Of a stretch of 64,000 bases of DNA, positions 8,411 to 17,475 are shown piece after piece. Position 1 is the first letter of the stretch. Each line of letters opens with the position of its first letter. The DNA is taken from contig NC_012796.1 in NCBI RefSeq assembly GCF_000010665.1, positions 868,001 through 932,000 on the forward strand. Reading direction: 5' to 3'. The DNA comes from Solidesulfovibrio magneticus RS-1 (lineage in GTDB: Bacteria; Desulfobacterota; Desulfovibrionia; Desulfovibrionales; Desulfovibrionaceae). Position numbers and translations under genes: made by a program. The notes beneath the pieces were generated by a model. It saw nothing but the letters and a program-made list of their open reading frames with translations. It did not search any database and was not told where the DNA came from.

Positions 8411-8651
8411 GGTTTGCGGCACGGCCAATCCCGGCCGACAGTTCCCCGGATGAACCCGGCCGCACTGCCGCCGTGACGGACAAAAACGCCGCGCAGCCTT
8501 CCCCGCGTCCCTGGCCCAGGCGACGGACAACCCGTCGAAACGCCCTCATCAGGTCGAGGCCGACGCGCGCATGGACAGGACGCTGCCTTCCATGCTTATA
8601 CTCCGAGAACAGAAGACTCCCGCGCCCGCGCCGCGCCAGCAGGATAGGCCC

Positions 8652-11366
8652 ATGACCGCTCCCACCAGCACCCCGCTCTCCCTGCGACTCCATCTCGCCG
8701 GCCTTGTCGCCGCCTGCGTCTTGCCCGTCTGGCTGTGCGCCGCCTACCTCGTCCACTACGCCTACACCGCCAAAAAAAACCTCATCCAGTCCCACATGGT
8801 CGAGGTCGCCCGAAACCTCTCCCTGGCCGTAGACCGCGAATTCGCCATCCTGCTGGCCGCCGCCGAAGGCCTGGCCACCTCTCCGGCCTTGCAGACCGGT
8901 GACTTCCCCGTCTTTCGGCGGCAGGTAAAAACCCTGCTGGCCGGATACCCCGCCTCCGACATCATCGTGGCCGAAGCCTCCGGACAGCAGGTCTTCAATT
9001 CCTACCTGCCCGAAGGCGCGCCCCTGCCCAAGCGGGCCGTGCGCGAAACCGTGCGCCGCGTGTTCGAAACCGGCCGACCCGGCATCAGCAACCTCTTTCG
9101 CGGCGCGGTCACCGGCCGCTACCTCGTCAGCCTCGACATGCCGGTCTGGCAGGGGGCGGCCGTGGGCTACGATCTCGCCATGACCGTGCCCGTCGCCCGC
9201 TTCGACCAACTGCTCGCCGCGGAACGCCTGCCCGCCGGCTGGACCGCCGCCGTCATCGACGCCGCCGCCGTGGTGGCCGCCCGGGCCGGCCAGGCCGAAA
9301 CCTGGGCCGGCCGGCCGGCCGGCGAACTGTTGGCCGGCCTGGAGACGTCCCGGGACGACGTTGCCGCCTTCGAGACCATCCGCCTCGACGGCGAACCGGC
9401 CCTGGCTGCCTACGACCAGGCCGAAGGTTCGGGCTGGGGCGTGGCCGTGGCCGTGCCGCGCAGCGTGCTCTTGGCCGAGGTGCAAGGGTGGCTGTGGTGG
9501 ACCGGCGGCGGCGTCCTGACCTTGTCCCTGGGCGGGTTCTTGCTGGCCCTGGCCCTGGCCCGGCGCATCGCCGGCTCCATCGACACCCTCGTTCCGGCGG
9601 CCGAAGCCCTGGGCCAGGGCCTGCCCCTGCCGCAGCAGCGCTTTGGGCTGGCCGAAACCGCCGCCGTGGGCGAGGCGCTCAGCCGCGCCGCCGACCTGCT
9701 GGCCGCCCGGGCCGCCGAACGCCGCCAGGCCGAGGATGCCCGCCAGCAGGTCGAAGCCCGGCTGGCCGAACGGGAACACATTTTCCGCATCGTGGCCGAC
9801 AATTCCCATGACTGGGAATTCTGGGACGGCCCCGACGGCCTGTGCCGCTGGGTCTCGCCGGCCTGCGCCCGCGTCTCGGGCCATCCAGCCGAAGCCTTCC
9901 TCGGCCCAGGCTCCCTGACCGTGCGCGACCTCATCCATCCCGAGGACCGGGCCGCCTGGGACGCCCATCTTGACAGCCCGGAGGCCCTGGAGGCCGTCCA
10001 CGAAGAACTCCACTTCCGCATCCTGCGCGCCGATGGCCGCGTCGCCCACATCGCCCATGTCTGCGGCCGTATCCTCGGCCCTGGCGGCGAAAACCTCGGA
10101 CGCCGGGGCGCCAACCGCGACATCACCGAACAGCACCACCACGAACGGGAACTGCGCCGGGCCAAGGAAATGGCCGACGCCGGCAGCCGGGCCAAAAGCG
10201 AGTTCCTGGCCAACATGAGCCATGAGGTGCGCACGCCCATAAACGGCGTCGTGGGGATGCTCCAACTGCTGGAGACCACCGCCCTCACCGAAGAACAACA
10301 GGAATACGTCGCCATGGCCGGCCGGGCTGCCGGACGGTTAAGCCGCCTGCTCGGCGACATCCTCGACCTCAGCAAGGTCGAATCCGGGGCCCTGGTCCTG
10401 CAACAGACCCCCTTCGAACTCGAAGAACTTCGCCAAGCCATCCTCGACGTCTTCGGTCCCATGGCCCGCAACAAGAATCTGGCGCTGAGCGTCGATCTGG
10501 CCCAGGCGCTCCCCCGGCGCGTCATGGGCGACGACGTCCGGCTGCGCCAGATCCTGCTCAATCTCGTGGGCAACGCCGTCAAATACACCGACTCCGGCTT
10601 CGTCCACGTCGCCGTTTTCCCCGGCGACCCCGACAGCCCTCCCCGGGAAGGCGCGCCCTTCGAGGTCGTCTTCGTCGTGGCCGACACCGGCCGGGGCATC
10701 CCTGGCCATAAGCTCGACAGCGTCTTTTCGCCCTTTGTCCAGACCGATCCCGCCGCCGGCCCCCAGGGCGGCGTGGGCCTGGGGCTGGCAATCGTCAAAC
10801 GACTGGTCGAACTCATGGGCGGACGCATCCACCTGTGCAGCGTCGAAGGCCAGGGCACGTCCATGCGGGCGGTTGTTCCCCTCACCCCGCTTCCGGCCGA
10901 AGCCCAGGTTCCTGCTCCGACCGGCAGCCAGGCCGAAACCGCCTCCGGCCACGTCGTATTGGTGGTGGAAGACGACGACATGAACCGCATGGCCGCCCAG
11001 CGTATGCTCGTGAAACTCGGCTTCACGGTACACACCGCCTGCAACGGCCAGGAAGCCCTGGATTTCCTGGCCGGCCAGACGCCCCAGGCCCAGCCGTCCG
11101 TGGACCTCATCCTCATGGACATCCAAATGCCCGTCATGGATGGCCTGGAGGCCACCCGGCGCATTCGCGAAAACGCCGACGGCCGTTTCGATCCCCTCAC
11201 ACCCATCATCGCCCTGACCGCTTACGCCATGGCCGGCGACCGCGAGCGCTTCCTCCAAGCCGGCCTGGACGACCATCTGGCCAAGCCGGTCAAGGTCGCG
11301 GAAATGCTCGACGCCATGAAGCGCGCCCTGGACAGGCGGGCCGAAGCGGCGCGAAAAAAGGCTTGA
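8652..11366 (+). CDS. hybrid sensor histidine kinase with PAS and receiver domains
   Basis: Membrane-bound hybrid kinase of about 904 residues. An N-terminal helix (LVAACVLPVWLCAAYLVHYA), a long periplasmic Cache-like sensor and a second helix (WWTGGGVLTLSLGGFLLALALA) come first. A PAS/PAC unit follows (EHIFRIVADNSHDWEFWDG). The HisKA site is NMSHEVRTPINGV; the ATPase has LVGNAVKYTDSG and GVGLGLAIVKR. The C-terminal receiver has phospho-acceptor Asp in LILMDIQMPVMDGLEA and the lysine in HLAKPVK. The Met at 8652 was preferred because the hydrophobic helix follows shortly; the frame extends to 8571. It is divergent from hndA across the shared motif-rich region. Its output partner is not encoded nearby. 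Confidence 0.93.
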   Translation: MTAPTSTPLSLRLHLAGLVAACVLPVWLCAAYLVHYAYTAKKNLIQSHMVEVARNLSLAVDREFAILLAAAEGLATSPALQTGDFPVFRRQVKTLLAGYPASDIIVAEASGQQVFNSYLPEGAPLPKRAVRETVRRVFETGRPGISNLFRGAVTGRYLVSLDMPVWQGAAVGYDLAMTVPVARFDQLLAAERLPAGWTAAVIDAAAVVAARAGQAETWAGRPAGELLAGLETSRDDVAAFETIRLDGEPALAAYDQAEGSGWGVAVAVPRSVLLAEVQGWLWWTGGGVLTLSLGGFLLALALARRIAGSIDTLVPAAEALGQGLPLPQQRFGLAETAAVGEALSRAADLLAARAAERRQAEDARQQVEARLAEREHIFRIVADNSHDWEFWDGPDGLCRWVSPACARVSGHPAEAFLGPGSLTVRDLIHPEDRAAWDAHLDSPEALEAVHEELHFRILRADGRVAHIAHVCGRILGPGGENLGRRGANRDITEQHHHERELRRAKEMADAGSRAKSEFLANMSHEVRTPINGVVGMLQLLETTALTEEQQEYVAMAGRAAGRLSRLLGDILDLSKVESGALVLQQTPFELEELRQAILDVFGPMARNKNLALSVDLAQALPRRVMGDDVRLRQILLNLVGNAVKYTDSGFVHVAVFPGDPDSPPREGAPFEVVFVVADTGRGIPGHKLDSVFSPFVQTDPAAGPQGGVGLGLAIVKRLVELMGGRIHLCSVEGQGTSMRAVVPLTPLPAEAQVPAPTGSQAETASGHVVLVVEDDDMNRMAAQRMLVKLGFTVHTACNGQEALDFLAGQTPQAQPSVDLILMDIQMPVMDGLEATRRIRENADGRFDPLTPIIALTAYAMAGDRERFLQAGLDDHLAKPVKVAEMLDAMKRALDRRAEAARKKA

Positions 11367-11442
11367 CGCCGCCGCCTGTCGGCGTTCCAACCGCCCTGCG
11401 CCCGGCATACCCCGGACGTAATTCCCCCAAGGGCGACACCCC

Positions 11443-12255
11443 GTGCACGACAACAACTCCCCCATCGGCATCTTCGACTCCGGCGTCGGCGGCCTCACCG
11501 TGGCCCGGGCCGTCATGGAACTTCTGCCCAACGAACCGGTCGTCTACTTCGGCGACACCGCCCGCGTCCCCTACGGCGTCAAATCCCCGGACACCGTGGC
11601 CCGCTACGCCGCCCAGATCACCCGGTTTTTGCTCGAAAAAAACGTCAAGCTCCTCATCGTCGCCTGCAACACCATGGCCGCCGTGGCCCTGCCGGCCATA
11701 ACAAACATCGCCCCGGTGCCGGTCCTGGAAGTCATCGACGCCGGAGCGGCCAGCGCCCTGGCCGCCACCCGCACCCGGCGCATCGGCATCATCGCCACCC
11801 CCTCAACCGTCGCCAGCCAGGCCTACGAACAGGCGCTTGCCCGCCTGGGCGGCCCGGACGTCCACACCGTGGCCAAGGCCTGTCCGCTGTTTGTCCCCCT
11901 GGCCGAGGAAGGCCTCACCGACCATCCGGCCACGCGCCTCATCGCCGCCGAATACCTGACCCCCCTGGCCGCCGAAAATCTCGACACCCTGATCCTGGGC
12001 TGCACCCACTATCCGCTGCTGGCCCCGCTTCTGGCCGACGTGGTAGGCCCATCCGTGCGCCTGCAGGACTCGGCCACGGCCGTGGCCCGGCGCGCCGCCG
12101 CCATCCTCGACGAAAAAGGCCTGCGCCACGCCGGCCCCTCGCCGCGCCACAGCTTCCACGTCACCGACATGCCCCACCGGTTCCAGGCAATCGGCCAACG
12201 CTTCCTGGGGCGGGAGATGGCGGACGTGCGACTGGAAAATTTGGATAACTGTTAG
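11443..12255 (+). CDS. murI: glutamate racemase
   Basis: Cytoplasmic cofactor-independent racemase (270 residues) making D-glutamate for peptidoglycan. The N-terminal signature is IGIFDSGVGGLTVARA. The two catalytic cysteines are visible in VACNTM and ILGCTHYPLL. Substrate-binding DTARVPYG is also present. The start is GTG at 11443; no better ATG gives the conserved N terminus. The length is normal for the family. A palindromic repeat and a strong terminator follow, separating it from the convergent gene. Confidence 0.96.
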   Translation: MHDNNSPIGIFDSGVGGLTVARAVMELLPNEPVVYFGDTARVPYGVKSPDTVARYAAQITRFLLEKNVKLLIVACNTMAAVALPAITNIAPVPVLEVIDAGAASALAATRTRRIGIIATPSTVASQAYEQALARLGGPDVHTVAKACPLFVPLAEEGLTDHPATRLIAAEYLTPLAAENLDTLILGCTHYPLLAPLLADVVGPSVRLQDSATAVARRAAAILDEKGLRHAGPSPRHSFHVTDMPHRFQAIGQRFLGREMADVRLENLDNC

Positions 12256-12273
12256 GAAGGTAAAGAGAAGAGT

Positions 12274-12312
12274 GCCTCCGGCGGCCGGGGGCCTGAGGCC
12301 CCCGGACCCCCC
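12274..12312 (+). repeat. GC-rich palindromic intergenic repeat, copy 1
   Basis: The 39-base core begins GCCTCCGGCGGCCGGGGGCC and contains the palindrome CCGGGGGCCTGAGGCCCCCGG, followed by ACCCCCC. Flanks shared with other copies are purine-rich (AAAGAGAAG) upstream and GGGGAAAAGGGGTAG downstream. It lies just after murI. Confidence 0.85.
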
Positions 12313-12362
12313 AAAGGGGAAAAGGGGTAGAGGGGGGCGGAAGTCCGCCGTATCGCAATGAT

Positions 12363-12401
12363 AAAGCCCCGGCGCGCCTGTGCAAGGCGCGCCGGGGCTT
12401 T
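12363..12401. terminator. strong hairpin terminator between convergent genes
   Basis: A perfect 16-base stem (AAAGCCCCGGCGCGCC and its complement) encloses a 7-base loop. It lies between murI (plus) and the gene at 12428 (minus). Terminal A and T residues allow function in both directions. Confidence 0.8.
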
Positions 12402-12427
12402 CGTTTTCGCGTGGCGTCTGGTCGGCG

Positions 12428-12979
12428 CTAGCCGAAAGTACGTTTGAAAAGGCCGTCGATGGCGGCCAGACCGGCCTCGTTGGGGAAGCGGGTTCCCGTG
12501 CCGGTAAAATGGGTGTGGGTGATGACCGGCTCGCCGCCGGCTTTCCAGGCCCCATGCTCCCAGCTGAACCAGGCCTGCTTCTCCTGGCAGAAGACATGCA
12601 GCGGCTTGTTGCAGATCTTGGCGAATTCCGCGCCCCAGCCCGTGCCGCCGGTGACCGTGCCGTCTTCCTGGATCGTGCCGACGACGAAGATCTCAAGCCC
12701 CGCGTCGATCTGGTGCATGATGGTGCGCAGCACCATGCGGATCTGCGGGCCGTTGCTGAATTTGCGGCCGAGCAGTTTGGAGACGTAGGTCAGGCTGACG
12801 TCTTTTTTCTCCAGCTCCTCGCTGGTCAGCACGCGGATGCCGCGGGTGCGGTCGATGCGGTGGCCTTCGAAGGTGAAATTGACTTCCGCGACGCCGTAGC
12901 GCTCGGCCTGTCTTCCGAATTCGGCTTCAGCGCCCTGGGCGCCGCCGCTAAAGAGCGTGAAATTCGTGGCGGTGGGCAT
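12428..12979 (-). CDS. uncharacterised SLOG/Rossmann-like protein
   Basis: Protein of 183 residues with a good AAGGAG site ahead of the chosen Met. The N terminus NFTLFSGGAQGAEAEFG looks like the glycine-rich nucleotide-binding loop of SLOG/lysine-decarboxylase-like Rossmann proteins. The later GGTGWGAEFAKICNKPLHVF is compatible with a second ligand-binding segment. No signal peptide or membrane helix is seen. Such folds bind nucleotides or nucleotide-derived ligands; the substrate cannot be named. It is convergent with murI and stands alone between terminators and the Ehr-type operon. The family call is tentative, from pattern only. Confidence 0.7.
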   Translation of the reverse strand: MPTATNFTLFSGGAQGAEAEFGRQAERYGVAEVNFTFEGHRIDRTRGIRVLTSEELEKKDVSLTYVSKLLGRKFSNGPQIRMVLRTIMHQIDAGLEIFVVGTIQEDGTVTGGTGWGAEFAKICNKPLHVFCQEKQAWFSWEHGAWKAGGEPVITHTHFTGTGTRFPNEAGLAAIDGLFKRTFG

Positions 12980-13077
12980 TTCGACTCCTTGGCAGTTGGT
13001 TGCGGGTCCACCGGATGGGTGCGCCGATCCTCCCTTTTGCACCCTTTCGGGCCGTTTCGCAACTCTCGCCGACCCGC

Positions 13078-13854
13078 TTAGGCCGTCGGCGGCGGCGTCT
13101 GCTGCCCCAAAAGCCGCAGCAGGCCGTCGAGGATGGTCAGGGGATGGGGCGGACAGCCCGGGATGTAGAGATCGACCGGCAGATGGGGCGTGGCCCCGCC
13201 GGTGGTCTCGGGGCTGCCGGCGAAAAGTCCGCCCGATATGGCGCAGGTCCCGATGGCGATACCCACCCGGGGATCGGGCACGGCGGCAAAGGTTCCCAAT
13301 GTGGCTTCCAGCATGTTGCGCGTCACCGGCCCGGTGACGGCCACGCCGTCGGCGTGGCGCGGCGAGGCCACGAAGTCGATGCCAAAGCGCCCGAGGTCAA
13401 AGACGATGGTGGTGAGCACGTTGGTGTCGGCCTCGCAGGCGTTGCAGCCTCCGGCGCTTACCTGGCGCAGGCGCAGGGATTTGGCGAAAAGCTTGCGCCG
13501 GGCCGGCTCCAGGGGCGCGACATGGGGCAGCCGGCCGCCCGGGCGCAGCACCAGCCCGTCCCGGGTGGAGGAGGCGAGGCGATGGTCGCGCGAGAAACTG
13601 ACCCGCCGGCCGGGACACAGCTCGGCGCAGGTTCCGCACAGGATGCAGCGGCCAAGGTCCAGGTAGAGGCCGTCCTCGTCGGCCCCCAGCGCCCCGGTGG
13701 GGCAGGCCCCGGCGCAGGAGGCGCAGCCCTCGGCGCAGGGCGAATCGGCCAGGACCGGCAAGCCCCGAAAACGCGGCGACAGCGGCGGCATGGCGGCAGG
13801 GAAGGCCACGGTGCGCTTTCCCTGCCGCAGGCGTTCAAGCAGGATATTGAGCAT
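13078..13854 (-). CDS. NuoB/HycG-like small subunit fused to a ferredoxin domain (Ehr-type complex)
   Basis: Protein of 258 residues, peripheral membrane subunit. The N-terminal half carries two [4Fe-4S] motifs: CAEGCASCAGACP (unusual first spacing, C-x3-C-x2-C-x3-CP) and CILCGTCAELCP. The C-terminal half is a NuoB/HycG-like small subunit whose cluster cysteines sit in GGCNACEAD, IGTCAISGG and IPGCPPHP. In formate hydrogenlyase these two modules are separate proteins (HycF/HyfH and HycG/HyfI); here they are one. It is the last gene of the six-gene operon, 11 bases after the large subunit. Its [4Fe-4S] ligands look intact, although its partner has lost the active-site metal ligands. Confidence 0.88.
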   Translation of the reverse strand: MLNILLERLRQGKRTVAFPAAMPPLSPRFRGLPVLADSPCAEGCASCAGACPTGALGADEDGLYLDLGRCILCGTCAELCPGRRVSFSRDHRLASSTRDGLVLRPGGRLPHVAPLEPARRKLFAKSLRLRQVSAGGCNACEADTNVLTTIVFDLGRFGIDFVASPRHADGVAVTGPVTRNMLEATLGTFAAVPDPRVGIAIGTCAISGGLFAGSPETTGGATPHLPVDLYIPGCPPHPLTILDGLLRLLGQQTPPPTA

Positions 13855-13865
13855 AGGCGCCAGTC

Positions 13866-15350
13866 CTAGAGATCATGTCCGCAATAGGACAGGTTGAAGC
13901 TCTTGTTGCACAGGGGAAAATCGGAAATCTGCTGGCCGCGCAGGGCCACGGCCAGGCCGAACCAGTTGTGGAAGGACGGATCGACCACCTTGTAGGCGGC
14001 AAACCGGCCGTCGTCGCCGGTGACGGCCACGTGGCAGATTTCGCCGCGCCAGCCTTCGGTCAGGCCCACGGCCACCATGCCGCCCGGCAGCACGCCCGCT
14101 GGCGTTTGCCGCACCGGCCCTTCGGGCAGGCCGATGAGGGCGTCGTGGATGAAATCCAGGGACGCTTCCATCTCCAGCCGCCGCACCAAGGCCCGGGCGT
14201 AGACGCCGCCGAAGTCGTGGAGCTGCATGGGGATGTCCTTGGGGCCGGCCCCGGGCAGGGGGAAGGCGTGGCGGGCGTCGCGGGGCAGGCCGCAGGCCCG
14301 GGCCGGCGGCCCCACCAGCCCGATTTCCCGGGCCGTTTCGGCGCTGACCCGTCCCGTGCCCTCGAACCGGGCCAGGGTGGTGGAAGACAGGAACAGCAGC
14401 TCGGCCGCGCCAAAGGCCGCCCGGCGGGTCAGCTCCAGGCGGGAGAGCAGTTCCCGGATGATCGGCTTGTCGAGGTCAAAGGCGACGCCGCCGGGCCGCA
14501 CCAGCCCCCGGCCGAAGCGGTTGCCGCAGACAAGCCCGGTGAGATTGAGGAAATCGCCCCGGATGCGGCCGCAGTAAGCCATGGTGGGCTGGTAGCCCAC
14601 GTCGCCGGCCATGGCCCCGAGGTCGCCGGTATGGTTGGCCAGACGTTCCAGCTCCAGGGCGATGCGGGCGATGGCCCGGCCCCGGGCCGGCACGGCGGTT
14701 TCGGTCAGCGCCTCCACGAGAGCGGCGTGGGCCAGGCTGTGGCCGATGGTGGTGTCGCCGGCCAGGGTCTCCATGAAATGGACGGTGCGCTTGTCCGGGC
14801 CGCCGATAAGCCGGGCCTCGATGCCCCGATGCTGGAAGCCCAGGCTGATCTCCAGGTGGTAGACGTCCTCGCCGGAGCATTGGAAGCGGAAATGCCCGGG
14901 TTCGATGATGCCGGCATGGACCGGCCCCACGGCCACCTCGTGGGCTTCTTCGCCGCGCAGATGGAAATGGTCGGCCACGCCTGGAGCCGGGCGGGGCTCT
15001 TCGGGCCGGGCCGGGCAGCCGGTGAAGCGCACCGGCTTGAGCCAGGGATGGCCTTGGGGGACGATGCCCCACTGTTCATGGACTTCGCGCTCGAACAGAT
15101 GGGCCTGGGGGCAGTCCGGGGTCAGCGACGGATAGCTTTCGGCCGGGACCTGGCGCAAGAACGCCAGCCGGCCGTCGGCGTCGCGGCCAAGCAGGCAGCA
15201 CAGCCCGACGCCCCCCGGACAGGGCAAGCCAAATAAGGCCAGCATCCGCCAGCCGGCGTCCACCCGGGCCAGGATCTCGCGCCGAAACAGCACCGGCGGC
15301 AGCACCGCCGCGCCGGCCAGGGGCACGGCCTGACAATGGGGAAATTCCAT
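13866..15350 (-). CDS. NuoCD/HycE-like large subunit lacking NiFe ligands (Ehr-type)
   Basis: Protein of 494 residues fusing a NuoC-like N terminus (EREVHEQWGIVPQGHPWLKP, about 87-106) to a NuoD/hydrogenase large-subunit domain (FQHRGIEARL at 172-181). In true group 4 [NiFe] hydrogenases a CxxC follows this point and another lies at the C terminus. Here the corresponding segments read RTVHFMETLAGDTTIGHS (188-205) and SFNLSYCGHDL at the end, with one lone Cys490, so Ni cannot be bound in the usual way. This is the hallmark of Ehr (energy-converting hydrogenase-related) complexes. The Met at 15350 was chosen because family sequence starts there; the upstream part of the open frame overlaps the membrane-subunit gene. 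Confidence 0.9.
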   Translation of the reverse strand: MEFPHCQAVPLAGAAVLPPVLFRREILARVDAGWRMLALFGLPCPGGVGLCCLLGRDADGRLAFLRQVPAESYPSLTPDCPQAHLFEREVHEQWGIVPQGHPWLKPVRFTGCPARPEEPRPAPGVADHFHLRGEEAHEVAVGPVHAGIIEPGHFRFQCSGEDVYHLEISLGFQHRGIEARLIGGPDKRTVHFMETLAGDTTIGHSLAHAALVEALTETAVPARGRAIARIALELERLANHTGDLGAMAGDVGYQPTMAYCGRIRGDFLNLTGLVCGNRFGRGLVRPGGVAFDLDKPIIRELLSRLELTRRAAFGAAELLFLSSTTLARFEGTGRVSAETAREIGLVGPPARACGLPRDARHAFPLPGAGPKDIPMQLHDFGGVYARALVRRLEMEASLDFIHDALIGLPEGPVRQTPAGVLPGGMVAVGLTEGWRGEICHVAVTGDDGRFAAYKVVDPSFHNWFGLAVALRGQQISDFPLCNKSFNLSYCGHDL

Positions 15351-15355
15351 GCCTG

Positions 15356-16834
15356 CTATCCTCCCAGGGAGACGGCGGCGGCCGCCCGGGCCAAGACGTC
15401 GGCCAGGCCCTTGGGCACATAGAGGCCCAGGGTCAAGGCGGCGGCCAAAAGGGCCAGGGGCGAGGCCACGGACAGGACGCGCTCGGGGCCGGGATGGCGC
15501 ACGGCCGGCGGCAGCGGCCCCTGGACCATGCGGCACACGGAGGTGGCCATGCCGACGAAGATGACGGCCAGGGCCACGACGTAGACGGTGGCGGCCAGGC
15601 CGTGGCCGCCGGCGAACATGGCTCGCAGGATGGCCAGCTCGCTGACGAACAGCCCAAAAGGCGGCGAGCCGCAGATGGCCAGGAACCCGGCCGTCCACAG
15701 GGCGGCGGTTATGGGCAGGGCCCGGGACACGCCCCGGGCGTCGTGGCAGGAGCGGGTGTGGTAGACGGCCAGGATGTTGCCGGAAATCAGAAACAGCGCG
15801 CCCTTGGTCAGGGAATGGTTGACGGCGTGGAGCATGGCCCCGAAGGCCGCGCCGCCGCCGATGCCCACGCCCAGGGCCAATATGCCCATGTGCTCGACGC
15901 TGGAGTAGGCCAGCATGCGCTTGTAGTCGCCAAGGCCCACGATGAAGACGGCGGCCGTGACCATGGAGATGAGGCCAAAAAGCACCAGCAGCTCGCCGCA
16001 AAACGCCCCAAGCCCGGCCGGAGACAGGATCTGCACGGCCCGCAGGATGCCCAGGAAGGCGCAGTTTAAAAGCGCGCCGGATAAAAGCGCCGAGACCAGG
16101 GACGGCGACTGGCTGTGGGCGTCGGGCAGCCAGTTGTGCATGGGGGCCAGGCCCATTTTCGAGCCGTAGCCGACCAGCAGGAAGATAAAGGCCGCCCGCA
16201 GCCAGGGCTTGGCCGCGCCCGGGGCCAGGGGCAGCAGCTCGGCCAGGTCCATGGAGGCCGCCGGGGCCACCGGATCGTAGAAGGCCACGGACACGAGGAT
16301 GTTGCCCAGAAGGGCCAGGGCGATGCCCACGGAGCAGATGACGAGGTATTTCCAGGTGGCTTCCAGGGAGCGGCGGTGGCGGTGGAAGTAGATCAGCGGC
16401 GCGCTGGACAGGGTGGTGGCCTCGATGCCGACCCACAACACCGAGAGGTTGCGCGTGGCGCAGACCACGGTCATGGCCGCTAGGAACAGGCACAGGCACA
16501 GGCTGAAGACCCGTTCCGGGGCGTTCACAAAGGTCGCGCCGTCCTGGAAGTCGCGCTTTTCGTGGACCGCCCCTTCGTGGCGCAGGTAGCCCACGGCGTA
16601 GAAGGCGGCGGCGGTAAACAGCAGGCTGGCCAAGGTTAGGAAGAGCTGGCCCAGGGGATCGAGTTCGAGCAGGCCGCCGTAGGCCGGGGCCGGGGGATGG
16701 ACCCATGTCGTGCCCACCAGGGTGAGATGGAGGCAGCCGACCACCACCAGCAGCCAGCGGCGCGGGCCGTCGGCGGGCAGGGCCAGGGCCATGAGGCCGG
16801 CCAGCAAGGGGATAAGGGGCAAGGCGGCAAGCAT
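15356..16834 (-). CDS. HyfF/NuoM-N-like proton-channel subunit
   Basis: Polytopic membrane protein of 492 residues of the Mrp/NuoLMN antiporter family with about 13-14 predicted helices. Conserved features include the glutamate in WVGIEATTLSSAPLIY, the lysine in GYGSKMGLAPMHNWLPDAH, the histidine region LAYSSVEHMG and HAVNHSLTKGALFL. It should conduct protons or sodium ions for the complex. It starts three bases after the HyfE-like gene ends and stops five bases before the large-subunit gene starts. It resembles HyfF of hydrogenase-4, one of two such antiporter subunits here; the other is at 18372. Confidence 0.9.
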   Translation of the reverse strand: MLAALPLIPLLAGLMALALPADGPRRWLLVVVGCLHLTLVGTTWVHPPAPAYGGLLELDPLGQLFLTLASLLFTAAAFYAVGYLRHEGAVHEKRDFQDGATFVNAPERVFSLCLCLFLAAMTVVCATRNLSVLWVGIEATTLSSAPLIYFHRHRRSLEATWKYLVICSVGIALALLGNILVSVAFYDPVAPAASMDLAELLPLAPGAAKPWLRAAFIFLLVGYGSKMGLAPMHNWLPDAHSQSPSLVSALLSGALLNCAFLGILRAVQILSPAGLGAFCGELLVLFGLISMVTAAVFIVGLGDYKRMLAYSSVEHMGILALGVGIGGGAAFGAMLHAVNHSLTKGALFLISGNILAVYHTRSCHDARGVSRALPITAALWTAGFLAICGSPPFGLFVSELAILRAMFAGGHGLAATVYVVALAVIFVGMATSVCRMVQGPLPPAVRHPGPERVLSVASPLALLAAALTLGLYVPKGLADVLARAAAAVSLGG

Positions 16835-16837
16835 GGG

Positions 16838-17473
16838 TTAGTCCCGCAGGCTGCAAAACCGTCCGACGTCGATGGACTCGAAGGTTTTGTTGATGTGGTG
16901 AAGGGCTATGCCCATGACGAAGACGGCGACGAAGACGTCCAGGAGCACGGACAGTTCAAGCCAGACCGAGCCTTGGGCGGCAAGCGGCACGCCCAGGAGG
17001 AAGATGCCGTTTTCGGCGGCCAGATAGCCGATGACCTGGGTGAGCGCCTTGCGCCGGGCCACCACCAGGGTCAGGCCCGAGAAGATGGAGGTCAGCGCCG
17101 CCGGGAAGAGCAGCGGCGGGAAAAGCCCGGGCGGAAACGGCAGGCGCGACTCCAGCCACAGGGAGAATAAAAGGCCGCCCACGCCGGCCAAAAGCGACAT
17201 GTTGAAGCCGAAGTAGGGTTCGACCACGGGATTGACTTCCAGGCGCGACAGGGTGCGGGCCACCAGCCAGGGAAAGCCGATGCCCTTGATGGCCAGCACG
17301 GCCAGGGACAAAACGAGCCCGTGGCCGTGGGGACCGGCGATGGCCAGGGGCGTGGCGGCCAGGAGCACCCCTTGCAGGGCGGTGATGCGGGTGAGGGTTT
17401 TGAGGCGCGTGACGGCCAGATAGGCCAGATTGACCACCACCAATGCGACGAGCAGGGATTGTATCGCGGCCAT
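16838..17473 (-). CDS. HyfE-like membrane subunit
   Basis: Membrane protein of 211 residues with about six or seven helices. It resembles HyfE of hydrogenase-4 (NuoK-like C-terminal part: VIGYLAAENGIFLLG, with the buried glutamate of the ion path). The Met at 17473 was chosen because hydrophobic family sequence starts there. It sits two bases after the NuoH-like gene ends. The gene order HyfB-HyfC-HyfE-HyfF-large-small supports the assignment. Confidence 0.87.
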   Translation of the reverse strand: MAAIQSLLVALVVVNLAYLAVTRLKTLTRITALQGVLLAATPLAIAGPHGHGLVLSLAVLAIKGIGFPWLVARTLSRLEVNPVVEPYFGFNMSLLAGVGGLLFSLWLESRLPFPPGLFPPLLFPAALTSIFSGLTLVVARRKALTQVIGYLAAENGIFLLGVPLAAQGSVWLELSVLLDVFVAVFVMGIALHHINKTFESIDVGRFCSLRD

Positions 17474-17475
17474 GG

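Larger units (their letters stand above)
7914..8651. other. 738-base divergent region without a convincing gene
   Basis: This region separates hndA (minus) from the hybrid kinase (plus). Open frames across it have no ribosome binding site or recognisable domain. The part from about 8130 to 8410 is less GC-rich than its surroundings and carries four copies of TGTTGC-N6-GCA, listed separately. It is the likely promoter and control region for both transcripts. Confidence 0.6.

Noticed and set aside
8403-10298. Long open frame on the minus strand opposite the hybrid kinase
   Set aside because: High GC content leaves the complementary strand open. The translated text is low complexity and matches no family, while the plus strand encodes clear kinase domains.
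13866-15350. Annotating the large subunit as an active [NiFe] hydrogenase
   Set aside because: Both CxxC ligand pairs are missing, so an active NiFe site is not expected.
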